From NCBI GenBank assembly GCA_905215345.1, contig CAJMPR010000005.1, positions 62,001 through 126,000 on the forward strand: DNA of 64,000 bases, given 5' to 3'. A program made the position numbers and the translations under genes. Positions within the stretch are counted from its first letter, which is position 1, and every line of letters begins with the position of its first letter. The notes beneath the pieces are model-generated. The model was not told the origin of the DNA and did not search any database. It saw nothing but the letters and a program-made list of their open reading frames with translations. This document shows, piece after piece, positions 43,850 through 51,516 of this stretch. The stretch is from an uncultured bacterium (lineage in GTDB: Bacteria; Bacteroidota; Bacteroidia; Bacteroidales; Bacteroidaceae).

Positions 43850-43951
43850 ATTTGTTAATTTTATAATTTCACTTTTATTATAGACGTTGTTTGTTTTGTA
43901 AAGGTTGCATTGAGATATACTTTTTTTTTAAAATTCTATCTATAATTATGA

Positions 43952-44029
43952 ACCAATAATTGTGCCATAATTATAATGTGTTGATTCATAGAACGTAAAT
44001 CCTTTCTACAGTGTCCGATATCGGACACT
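43952..44029 (-). promoter_or_regulatory. Possible sigma-54 promoter and activator palindrome
   Basis: On the minus strand 43967-43952 reads TGGCAC, AATTA, TTGGT, close to the sigma-54 consensus TGGCAC-N5-TTGCW but with GG for the conserved -12 GC. The perfect palindrome AGTGTCCGATATCGGACACT at 44010-44029 lies about 80 bases upstream of the predicted start, a normal distance for an enhancer-binding protein. The palindrome also precedes the divergent peptidase gene. Confidence 0.5.
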
Positions 44030-44112
44030 ATGTTCGTTTTTAATAGGTGGTAGTTTGCTTTTTCGGACGATTCTTTGTTCTTTTGCTATTTATTTATAAA
44101 AGAGGTAGGCTG

Positions 44113-44817
44113 ATGATTGGAGATAATATTTTAGAAGATGAAGAGTTGGGGCGTTTGTTGATACGGGTTAATGCACGTGCAAGGCGTTTGACTTTTCGTA
44201 CGCGGGAAGACTTTATTTACGTTACTGTTCCTCCGAGTACTACAATCACAGAAGTGAAAAATGCAATCGAACAATTGCGTTCCCGTCTAAGAATGGCACG
44301 GCAAAAGCTGAATCGCCCGTTGATTGATTTGAATTACCGGATTGACACGGAGTTCTTTAAATTGAGTTTGACCAGTGGACAGCATGAGCGCTTCTTATCC
44401 CGTTCGGAGTTGGGAGAAATGCAGATTGTCTGTCCGCCGGATGCCGATTTCTCGGATGGTAATTTGCAGGTTTGGCTACGAAAAGTGATTGAAGAGTCAT
44501 TACGTCGTAATGCAAAGATTATTCTTCCTCCTCGGCTTTACGAACTTTCAGTGAAACATAACCTTCCATATAAGAGTGTGAAGATAAATTCCAGTAGCGG
44601 GTGTTGGGGAAGTTGCTCCGTGCGTGGCAATATCAATCTATCCTATTATCTTGTATTATTGCCTAAGTATTTAATTGATTATGTATTGTTGCACGAGCTT
44701 ACCCATACCCGTGAGATGAATCATGGCGAACGCTTCTGGGCTTTACTTAATGAGCTGACAGATGGAAAAGCGCAAGCATTGCGTAGAGAGTTGCGAAAAT
44801 ATAAAACTGATTTCTAA
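44113..44817 (+). CDS. YgjP-like metallopeptidase domain protein
   Basis: 234 residues of the DUF45/SprT-like family. The zinc motif is H194-E195-L-T-H198 with H204 in MNHGERFW as likely third ligand, and SGCWGSCS at 163-169 is the conserved block before it. Members are cytoplasmic zinc peptidases of unproved substrate. An upstream non-ATG in-frame start at 44047 would add a hydrophobic stretch; MIGDN at 44113 is preferred. Confidence 0.88.
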   Translation: MIGDNILEDEELGRLLIRVNARARRLTFRTREDFIYVTVPPSTTITEVKNAIEQLRSRLRMARQKLNRPLIDLNYRIDTEFFKLSLTSGQHERFLSRSELGEMQIVCPPDADFSDGNLQVWLRKVIEESLRRNAKIILPPRLYELSVKHNLPYKSVKINSSSGCWGSCSVRGNINLSYYLVLLPKYLIDYVLLHELTHTREMNHGERFWALLNELTDGKAQALRRELRKYKTDF

Positions 44818-44845
44818 ACCTGCACAAATTACGACATCTGTCATT

Positions 44846-45247
44846 CTATTTTTCTTGTGCCAACTGCTTCACTTCTTCCCCTTCTTTTTCAAACCGGTAA
44901 GTGCCGCCTTTCTCGCTAAGTTCGAATAAAGAAAGTTTTTCAGTAGCATTGTTTACTATCATTAAGGCGCTTTGCTCGGCAAACCGTTTGACTTCAAGAG
45001 AATAAGGTTCTTCAATGATTTTTTTGTTCATCAACAAACTGTCGTTAAGGAAAACAGAGATAGAATCTCCTGTAAATCCTTTAGCTAATGTAATGGTATA
45101 AGTTTCGGCAAAATATCTTTCTCCTTCTTTTTCGCGTTGTAACCTCATGCTCATATAAACAAAGATAACGACAATCAAGATAACGGCAAAAGCAAGGATA
45201 CCATTGCCTATCATAAACTGCTTGTTGGTATTTAAATGGTGTGCCAT
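44846..45247 (-). CDS. Small membrane-anchored protein, function unknown
   Basis: 133 residues with one membrane helix at about 13-32 (IGNGILAFAVILIVVIFVYM) and a beta-rich domain outside (DSISVFLNDSLLM). The C-terminus is acidic. No family is recognised. It is convergent with the metallopeptidase gene and divergent from the esterase gene. Confidence 0.7.
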   Translation of the reverse strand: MAHHLNTNKQFMIGNGILAFAVILIVVIFVYMSMRLQREKEGERYFAETYTITLAKGFTGDSISVFLNDSLLMNKKIIEEPYSLEVKRFAEQSALMIVNNATEKLSLFELSEKGGTYRFEKEGEEVKQLAQEK

Positions 45248-45391
45248 AATGGGTTTGTTTTAAAGAATCCTTGCAAATGTAACGAATAAATTTGAGCGAA
45301 CAGATAAACTTTTATACAAATCTCCAACTAAAAAGAGGTTAAATACCTAATGAAAACCGATATATATCAAGATAAGGGTATTTTATTTTCT

Positions 45392-45399
45392 TAATTTTG
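45392..45399 (+). promoter_or_regulatory. -7 element for the esterase gene
   Basis: TAATTTTG, matching TAnnTTTG, 47 bases before the esterase ATG; no -33 match found. Confidence 0.4.
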
Positions 45400-45446
45400 T
45401 AGTTCTTAGCTTATAGTAAGTGGTACCTTTAAAATTAATATATACC

Positions 45447-46640
45447 ATGAAAAAAATTTCAAGTTTAGTAGTAATCCTGTTGTTATGTACCTTCTCTTAT
45501 GCACAGCAGGCTCTCTGGGGTGGGAGTTCGGTTATTTCTCCCGAAATTCATGAGAACAATACGGTGACCTTCCGGTTGAAAGCACCTAAAGCGGTAAAGG
45601 TACAAGTTACCGGAGATTTTCTACCTATTCAAAAGATCAAGACACAGTCCGGGGAATTTGAGGGGCCAGATGTTGTCGACTTAAAGGAAGGAAAAGACGG
45701 CGTGTGGGAATATACTACTCCCAATCCATTGAGTCCTGAACTTTACAGCTATTCGTTTATTGTAGACGGTTTGAAGGTGATGGATCCCGGTAATGTTTAT
45801 ATGATTCGTGATGTAGCTACCGTAACCAATGTCTTTATTATCGGTGGTGAACGTGCTGATTTATATAAGGTAAATAAAGTGCCTCACGGAACCGTTTCGC
45901 GTGTATGGTACAATAGTCCCGCATTAGGAATGGAGCGGCGCCTTACTGTTTATACTCCTGCGGGTTATGAAACCAGTGGTAAACGTTATCCGGTATTCTA
46001 TCTGCTTCACGGCATGGGTGGCGATGAAGAAGCTTGGATAGCTTTGGGCCGTACGTCGCAAATCCTCGATAATCTTATAGCGCAAGGTAAAGCCAAGCCG
46101 ATGATTGTTGTAATGACTAATGGGAACGCTTCCCAGGAAGCAGCGCCTGGCGAATCTTCTTTGGGTATGGTTACTCCGACAATGCAACTGCCTCAAACCA
46201 TGGAAGGCTCTTTTGAAACATCCTTCCCGGATGTGGTGAAGTTTATCGACAAAAATTATCACACTGTCAATAACAAGCAGAATCGTGCTATTGCCGGATT
46301 GTCTATGGGAGGATTCCACTCTCTACATATTTCAAAGCAATATCCTGATATGTTCAATTATATAGGTCTGTTTTCGGCTGCTATCTTTCCGAATAGAGAA
46401 GTGAAGTCTCCTGTCTATGATGACTTGGAAGGAAAGTTGAAAATCCAGTTTTCTAAGAAACCGGCACTCTACTGGATTGCCATAGGCAGTCAGGATTTCC
46501 TTTATAAAGCCAACGAAGACTATCGCAAACTGCTGGATGAAAAGGGATATAAATATACTTACTACGAAACCGGTGAAGGGCATATCTGGAAGAACTGGCG
46601 CATCTACTTGACGGAGTTTGTACCTTTGTTATTCAAATAG
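45447..46640 (+). CDS. Secreted esterase with N-terminal CBM48/E-set domain
   Basis: 397 residues with a signal peptide (SSLVVILLLCTFSYAQ). An immunoglobulin-like E-set/CBM48 domain spans about 30-115 (VTFRLKAPKAVKVQVTGDF). The alpha/beta-hydrolase esterase-D domain has nucleophile S286 in AGLSMGGFHS, LLHGMGGDEEAW and a catalytic histidine in GEGHIWKNW. This architecture is that of feruloyl esterases such as XynZ-type enzymes, which release ferulate from plant xylan. The GH3 gene downstream supports a role in plant-glycan use. Substrate is inferred. Confidence 0.88.
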   Translation: MKKISSLVVILLLCTFSYAQQALWGGSSVISPEIHENNTVTFRLKAPKAVKVQVTGDFLPIQKIKTQSGEFEGPDVVDLKEGKDGVWEYTTPNPLSPELYSYSFIVDGLKVMDPGNVYMIRDVATVTNVFIIGGERADLYKVNKVPHGTVSRVWYNSPALGMERRLTVYTPAGYETSGKRYPVFYLLHGMGGDEEAWIALGRTSQILDNLIAQGKAKPMIVVMTNGNASQEAAPGESSLGMVTPTMQLPQTMEGSFETSFPDVVKFIDKNYHTVNNKQNRAIAGLSMGGFHSLHISKQYPDMFNYIGLFSAAIFPNREVKSPVYDDLEGKLKIQFSKKPALYWIAIGSQDFLYKANEDYRKLLDEKGYKYTYYETGEGHIWKNWRIYLTEFVPLLFK

Positions 46641-46699
46641 AAAACATTCAAACCCCTAATCAGTATCCTGCGATACCCCTGAGGATAGCAGGAACTCAT

Positions 46700-46707
46700 T
46701 ACTTTTG
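46700..46707 (+). promoter_or_regulatory. -7 element for the GH3 gene at 46732
   Basis: TACTTTTG, matching TAnnTTTG, 24 bases before the ATG. Confidence 0.4.
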
Positions 46708-46731
46708 CAAACGTAACATTAAAATCAGACC

Positions 46732-49071
46732 ATGAACAAGAAATTGACTTTATCTTTAGCCCTGTCAGGCTTAGTGTTGGCTGCTACGGCACAAACAACG
46801 GTGGCTCCCGCCATTCCGAGAGATGAGAATATAGAACGGCAGATTGAAGCTTTGTTGAAGAAGATGACACTTGACGAGAAAGTCGGCCAAATGTGTGAAC
46901 TGACTATTGACCTTCTGCAAAAGCGCACCAATCCTCCTGCTAAAGAATTCCAGATAGATGAAGCGATGCTCGATTCCGTCATCGGTAAATACAAAGTCGG
47001 CTCTATTCTTAATGTTCCCAATGGCATAGCCCAAAGTGTGGAGAAATGGCAGGAGATTATTAAACGCATTCAGGAGAAATCAATGAAAGAAATCGGTATA
47101 CCCTGTATTTATGGTGTAGACCAGATACATGGCACTACCTATACGCTTGGCGGTACTTTCTTTCCGCAAGGCATCAATATGGCGGCTGCTTTCAATCGTG
47201 CCTTAACGCGTGAAGGTGCCCGTATTTCTGCTTACGAAACAAAAGCAGGAAGCATCCCCTGGACCTATGCCCCGGTAACTGACTTGGGACGTGATCCGCG
47301 TTGGCCGCGTATGTGGGAGAATTATGGTGAAGATTGTTATGTGAACGCTGAAATGGGGCGGGAAGCTGTACTGGGCTTTCAAGGGGATAACCCTAACCAT
47401 GTCGGCCCTAACCATGTGGCTGCTTGTATGAAACACTATATGGGATATGGCGTTCCTGTTTCAGGTAAAGACCGTACTCCGTCCTCCATTACCGGGCAGG
47501 ATATGCGTGAAAAACATTTTGCGCCTTATCTTGAAATGGTAAGAAACGGTGCGCTTTCCGTAATGGTGAATTCAGCCATGAACAATGGCTTGCCTTTCCA
47601 TGCCAATTATGAATTGCTGACGAAGTGGTTGAAACAAGACCTGAATTGGGACGGTATGATTGTGACTGACTGGGCGGATATCAACAATCTTTATAGCCGC
47701 GATCACATTGCTAAAGATAAGAAAGAAGCTATCAAGCTCGCTATCAATGCCGGTATCGATATGTCCATGGACCCGTACGATTGGAAGTTCTGTACGTTAT
47801 TGAAGGAACTGGTGCGGGAAGGGGAAGTACCGATGAGCCGTATTGACGATGCCGTTCGTCGTGTGTTACGACTGAAATATCGACTCAACTTATTTGAGCA
47901 GCCATATAGTAATTTGAAAGACTATCCTTTGTTCGGAAGTAAGGAACATGCTACCACTGCCCTTCGTGCTGCTGAAGAATCTTTGGTACTTCTTAAGAAT
48001 GTGGATGCCCTTCTGCCATTGGCTAAGGATAAAAAAATCTTATTGACGGGGCCGAACGCTAACTCTATGCGTTGTTTGAACGGAGGCTGGTCTTATACCT
48101 GGCAAGGTAGTAATGCGGAAGCATGTGCTGAGGCTTATAACACGATACTGGAGGCCTTTGCCGATAAATTTGGTGCAGGAAATGTCATTTATGAACCTGG
48201 CGTAACCTATAATGAAAAAGGTAATTGGCAAGATGAAAATACTCCTGAAATAGAGAAAGCTGTAACCGCTGCTGCCAATGCTGATTACGTTGTAGCCTGC
48301 ATCGGTGAGAACTCTTATTGCGAAACTCCGGGAAACTTGACAAATCTATTCCTTTCTGAAAACCAACTTAACCTGGTAAAAGCTCTTGCCAAGACCGGTA
48401 AGCCCGTTATTTTGATTCTGAATGAAGGTCGTCCCCGCCTGATAGCCGACATCGAGCCATTGGCAAAAGCGGTTGTTAACATCATGCTTCCCGGTAATTA
48501 CGGTGCCGATGCTTTGGCAAACCTCCTGACCGGTGATGCAAATTTCAGTGGTAAGATGCCTTATACTTATCCGAAAGAAATCAATTCTTTGATTACCTAT
48601 GATTACAAACCTTGTGAGCACATCGGCAAACAAATGGAAGGTGCTTACAATTACGATGCCCAGGTTTCCGTGCAATGGGCTTTCGGCTACGGCTTAAGCT
48701 ATACCACCTTCGAATATAGTAACCTCAAGGTTAATAAACCGAACTTCACTGCCGATGATGTATTAACGTTCACTGTCGACGTGAAGAATAACGGCAATCG
48801 TATCGGTAAAGAAAGTGTGCTTCTGTTCAGTAGTGATCTTGTTGCCTCTCTGACCCCTGATACCCGTCGTCTTCGTGCTTTTGAGAAAGTAGAACTAAAA
48901 CCGGGTGAGACCAAGACTGTAACTTTGAAGCTGAAAGGTTCCGACCTTGCTTTCGTAGGCTATGACGGTAAATGGATTTTGGAGAAGGGTGATTTTCGCA
49001 TTCAGACGGGTAATCAGGTATTGAACATCGTATGTACGGATACCAAGAAGTGGGAAACGCCCAACAAATAA
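46732..49071 (+). CDS. Glycoside hydrolase family 3 (beta-glucosidase-like)
   Basis: 779 residues, exported by a signal peptide (LTLSLALSGLVLAATAQT). The N-terminal barrel carries VDQIHGTTYT, FGRDPRWPR-type substrate contacts (TDLGRDPRWPRMWENYGED, given in part) and the nucleophile D313 in IVTDWADI. The second domain starts near 415 (AAEESLVLLKN), and a fibronectin-III-like domain ends the protein (ELKPGETKTVTL). Retaining exo-hydrolase of beta-glucosides or similar in the periplasm. It is close behind the feruloyl-esterase-like gene. Confidence 0.94.
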   Translation: MNKKLTLSLALSGLVLAATAQTTVAPAIPRDENIERQIEALLKKMTLDEKVGQMCELTIDLLQKRTNPPAKEFQIDEAMLDSVIGKYKVGSILNVPNGIAQSVEKWQEIIKRIQEKSMKEIGIPCIYGVDQIHGTTYTLGGTFFPQGINMAAAFNRALTREGARISAYETKAGSIPWTYAPVTDLGRDPRWPRMWENYGEDCYVNAEMGREAVLGFQGDNPNHVGPNHVAACMKHYMGYGVPVSGKDRTPSSITGQDMREKHFAPYLEMVRNGALSVMVNSAMNNGLPFHANYELLTKWLKQDLNWDGMIVTDWADINNLYSRDHIAKDKKEAIKLAINAGIDMSMDPYDWKFCTLLKELVREGEVPMSRIDDAVRRVLRLKYRLNLFEQPYSNLKDYPLFGSKEHATTALRAAEESLVLLKNVDALLPLAKDKKILLTGPNANSMRCLNGGWSYTWQGSNAEACAEAYNTILEAFADKFGAGNVIYEPGVTYNEKGNWQDENTPEIEKAVTAAANADYVVACIGENSYCETPGNLTNLFLSENQLNLVKALAKTGKPVILILNEGRPRLIADIEPLAKAVVNIMLPGNYGADALANLLTGDANFSGKMPYTYPKEINSLITYDYKPCEHIGKQMEGAYNYDAQVSVQWAFGYGLSYTTFEYSNLKVNKPNFTADDVLTFTVDVKNNGNRIGKESVLLFSSDLVASLTPDTRRLRAFEKVELKPGETKTVTLKLKGSDLAFVGYDGKWILEKGDFRIQTGNQVLNIVCTDTKKWETPNK

Positions 49072-49073
49072 TG

Positions 49074-49376
49074 TAACGTGAGTTCGATATAAGAAATGAC
49101 TCACGATTTATTAATTACCTTATCAAGTAATTACACTCGAAAGTAATATTATTTGCAGAAAGCAGGTTGCTGATATTCCGTTGTATACTCAATCCTATTC
49201 AGTCGTATACTGATATACATTAAGTATACGACTAAATAGGCTCTACTCGTACAAGTTCATAATCAATCGGTTACACAGACCTGTTTGGTTGGTAAGAAAT
49301 TATCACAATTTAGTAAAATGTCATTTCAGTCATTATTTCCCCGTTATACGCTAATTTTTATATCGAACTCACGTTA
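49074..49376. repeat. 303-bp non-coding element with 19-bp terminal inverted repeats
   Basis: TAACGTGAGTTCGATATAA (49074-49092) and its exact reverse complement (49358-49376) bound an AT-rich segment without coding capacity. Inside is a hairpin AGTCGTATAC / GTATACGACT (49201-49233). Looks like a MITE. The remainder of the 600-base gap, 49377-49672, holds the rimP promoter and leader; otherwise nothing is seen. Confidence 0.7.
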
Positions 49377-49574
49377 AAATTATAAAAAAGTATTTTCCCG
49401 AGTTAGTTGCCTGTATAAAACTAATCGTTGCGGATATAGAGAATGGTAAACATGATAATCTGTTTTCCGATATAAACTAAGTGTAGTTTTTGCTGTTCAT
49501 TACCTGCTTCTTTACTGCCAAATTGAGTAATACTAAGAGTGTGAGCGTTAAATCTATCTTTTTTTCTCTAATAT

Positions 49575-49605
49575 TTTGTAGTCGAACAGATTATTTATAT
49601 CTTTG
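49575..49605 (+). promoter_or_regulatory. Promoter of the rimP-nusA-infB operon
   Basis: TTTG (49575-49578), 19 bases, TATCTTTG (49598-49605): an exact fit to the Bacteroides consensus. The transcript would have a leader of about 60 bases with a short G/C hairpin and T-run (49627-49651: GGAG...CTCC then TCTTTTT) that might attenuate. Confidence 0.7.
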
Positions 49606-49672
49606 CACCCGAAACGGATGAAAGGTGGAGGGGCGATAGAGCTCCTCTTTTTCGTTCTTATAGGATTAATCT

Positions 49673-50140
49673 ATGATAGAAAAGAAAACAGTTTGTCAGA
49701 TTGTTAACGAGTGGTTGGAAGGAAAAGACTACTTCCTGGTGGAAGTGACTATCAGCCCTGATGACAAGATTTTAGTGGAAATAGACCACAAAGAAGGCGT
49801 TTGGATTGAGGACTGTGTAGAGCTGAGCCGCTACATTGAGTCCAGGTTGAATCGTGAGGAGGAGGATTATGAACTGGAAGTTGGATCCGCAGGTATCGGA
49901 CAACCGTTCAAAGTACTGCAACAGTACATTAACTACATCGGTAGCGAAGTGGAAATACTTACGAAAGACGGTCGCAAGCTTAGCGGAGTGCTGAAGGCGG
50001 CCAATGAGCAGCAATTCACCGTTACCATTCAGAAGAAAGTGAAAGAAGAAGGTGCCAAGCGTCCTAAGCTGGTGGACGAGGACCTGACCTTTACATACGG
50101 AGAGATAAAATATACTAAATACTTAATCAGTTTTAAATAA
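49673..50140 (+). CDS. rimP: Ribosome maturation factor
   Basis: 155 residues; assists assembly of the 30S subunit. The N-terminal domain has VEVTISPDDKILVEIDH and the C-terminal SH3-like domain has YELEVGSAGIGQPF, then YINYIGSEVEILTKDGRKLSGVL. Bacteroides RimP has exactly this variation of the usual SPGLDRPL motif (GSAGIGQP). It leads the rimP-nusA-infB operon, the near-universal order, with 4 bases to nusA. Confidence 0.95.
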   Translation: MIEKKTVCQIVNEWLEGKDYFLVEVTISPDDKILVEIDHKEGVWIEDCVELSRYIESRLNREEEDYELEVGSAGIGQPFKVLQQYINYIGSEVEILTKDGRKLSGVLKAANEQQFTVTIQKKVKEEGAKRPKLVDEDLTFTYGEIKYTKYLISFK

Positions 50141-50144
50141 GACT

Positions 50145-51416
50145 ATGGCCAAGAAAGAAGAAACTATCAGCTTGATAGACACATTTTCGGAATTTAAGGA
50201 ACTGAAAAATATCGATAGAACCACGATGGTGAGCGTACTCGAAGAGTCGTTCCGTAGTGTGATTGCGAAGATGTTTGGCACCGATGAGAATTACGACGTA
50301 ATCGTAAACCCGGACAAGGGTGACTTTGAAATATGGCGTAACCGTGAAGTGGTAGCGGATGAAGACCTGGATAACCCGAACTTGCAAATCCCGCTGAGTG
50401 AAGCGCAGAAGATAGATGCTTCCTACGAAGTAGGAGAAGAAGTGACAGATGAAGTGAACTTCGCAAAGTTTGGTCGTCGTGCTATTTTGAACCTGCGCCA
50501 GACATTGGCTTCCAAGATATTGGAATTGGAAAAAGACAGTATTTATAATAAATACATTGATAAAGTTGGTACTATCATCAATGCAGAAGTTTACCAGATT
50601 TGGAAAAAGGAGATGCTGCTGCTTGACGATGAAGGTAATGAGTTGTTATTGCCTAAGACCGAACAGATACCGAGTGACTTCTACCGTAAGGGTGAAACAG
50701 CCCGTGCCGTGGTAGCCCGCGTGGACAACAAGAATAATAATCCTAAGATTATCCTGAGTCGTACGTCTCCTGTGTTCCTGCAACGTCTGTTCGAGATGGA
50801 AGTACCCGAAATCAATGACGGACTGATTACCATAAAGAAAATTGCCCGTATTCCCGGTGAGCGTGCCAAGATTGCCGTTGAGTCTTACGATGATCGTATT
50901 GACCCGGTTGGTGCTTGTGTGGGTGTGAAAGGTAGCCGTATTCATGGTATTGTCCGCGAGCTTCGCAACGAAAATATCGATGTTATCAATTATACGTCGA
51001 ATATCCAGTTGTTTATACAGCGTGCACTTAGCCCTGCTAAAATATCTTCTATTCGTCTGAACGAAGAAGATCGCAAGGCAGAGGTTTTCCTGAAACCGGA
51101 AGAGGTATCGCTGGCTATCGGTAAAGGCGGTTTGAATATCAAACTGGCCAGTATGTTGACTGAGTATACCATTGATGTATTCCGCGAATTAGATCAGGCA
51201 ATAGAGGATGAAGACATCTACTTGGATGAATTCCGCGACGAGATTGACGGTTGGGTAATTGATGCTATTAAAGCTATTGGTATCGATACTGCTAAAGCCG
51301 TACTGAATGCTCCGCGTGAAATGTTGATTGAGAAGACTGATCTGGAAGAGGAAACGGTGGACGAAGTATTACGTATTTTGAAATCGGAGTTTGAAGAAGA
51401 AGGAGAAAATCAGTGA
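50145..51416 (+). CDS. nusA: Transcription termination/antitermination factor NusA
   Basis: 423 residues; binds RNA polymerase and nascent RNA to control pausing and termination. The N-terminal domain (about 1-130) is followed by S1 (about 135-200; GTIINAEVYQIWKK), KH1 with VGACVGVKGSRI and KH2 with LAIGKGGLNIKLA. It ends shortly after the KH domains in an acidic tail, without the C-terminal acidic repeats found in E. coli; that is normal for this phylum. Confidence 0.96.
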   Translation: MAKKEETISLIDTFSEFKELKNIDRTTMVSVLEESFRSVIAKMFGTDENYDVIVNPDKGDFEIWRNREVVADEDLDNPNLQIPLSEAQKIDASYEVGEEVTDEVNFAKFGRRAILNLRQTLASKILELEKDSIYNKYIDKVGTIINAEVYQIWKKEMLLLDDEGNELLLPKTEQIPSDFYRKGETARAVVARVDNKNNNPKIILSRTSPVFLQRLFEMEVPEINDGLITIKKIARIPGERAKIAVESYDDRIDPVGACVGVKGSRIHGIVRELRNENIDVINYTSNIQLFIQRALSPAKISSIRLNEEDRKAEVFLKPEEVSLAIGKGGLNIKLASMLTEYTIDVFRELDQAIEDEDIYLDEFRDEIDGWVIDAIKAIGIDTAKAVLNAPREMLIEKTDLEEETVDEVLRILKSEFEEEGENQ

Positions 51417-51419
51417 TTA

Positions 51420-51485
51420 ATGTTTAGTGATTTATTGTACACACAAGCAAATCACTAACCACTAGCCACTAATCACTAACTACCA
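51420..51485. repeat. Word-repeat hairpin between nusA and infB
   Basis: TTAGTGATTT on the left pairs with AAATCACTAA; the right arm repeats the word CACTAA/CACTAG four times. See the family finding. Confidence 0.55.
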
Positions 51486-51516
51486 CTTCTTTCTCCATTA
51501 TTCATTAAATTAAAGT

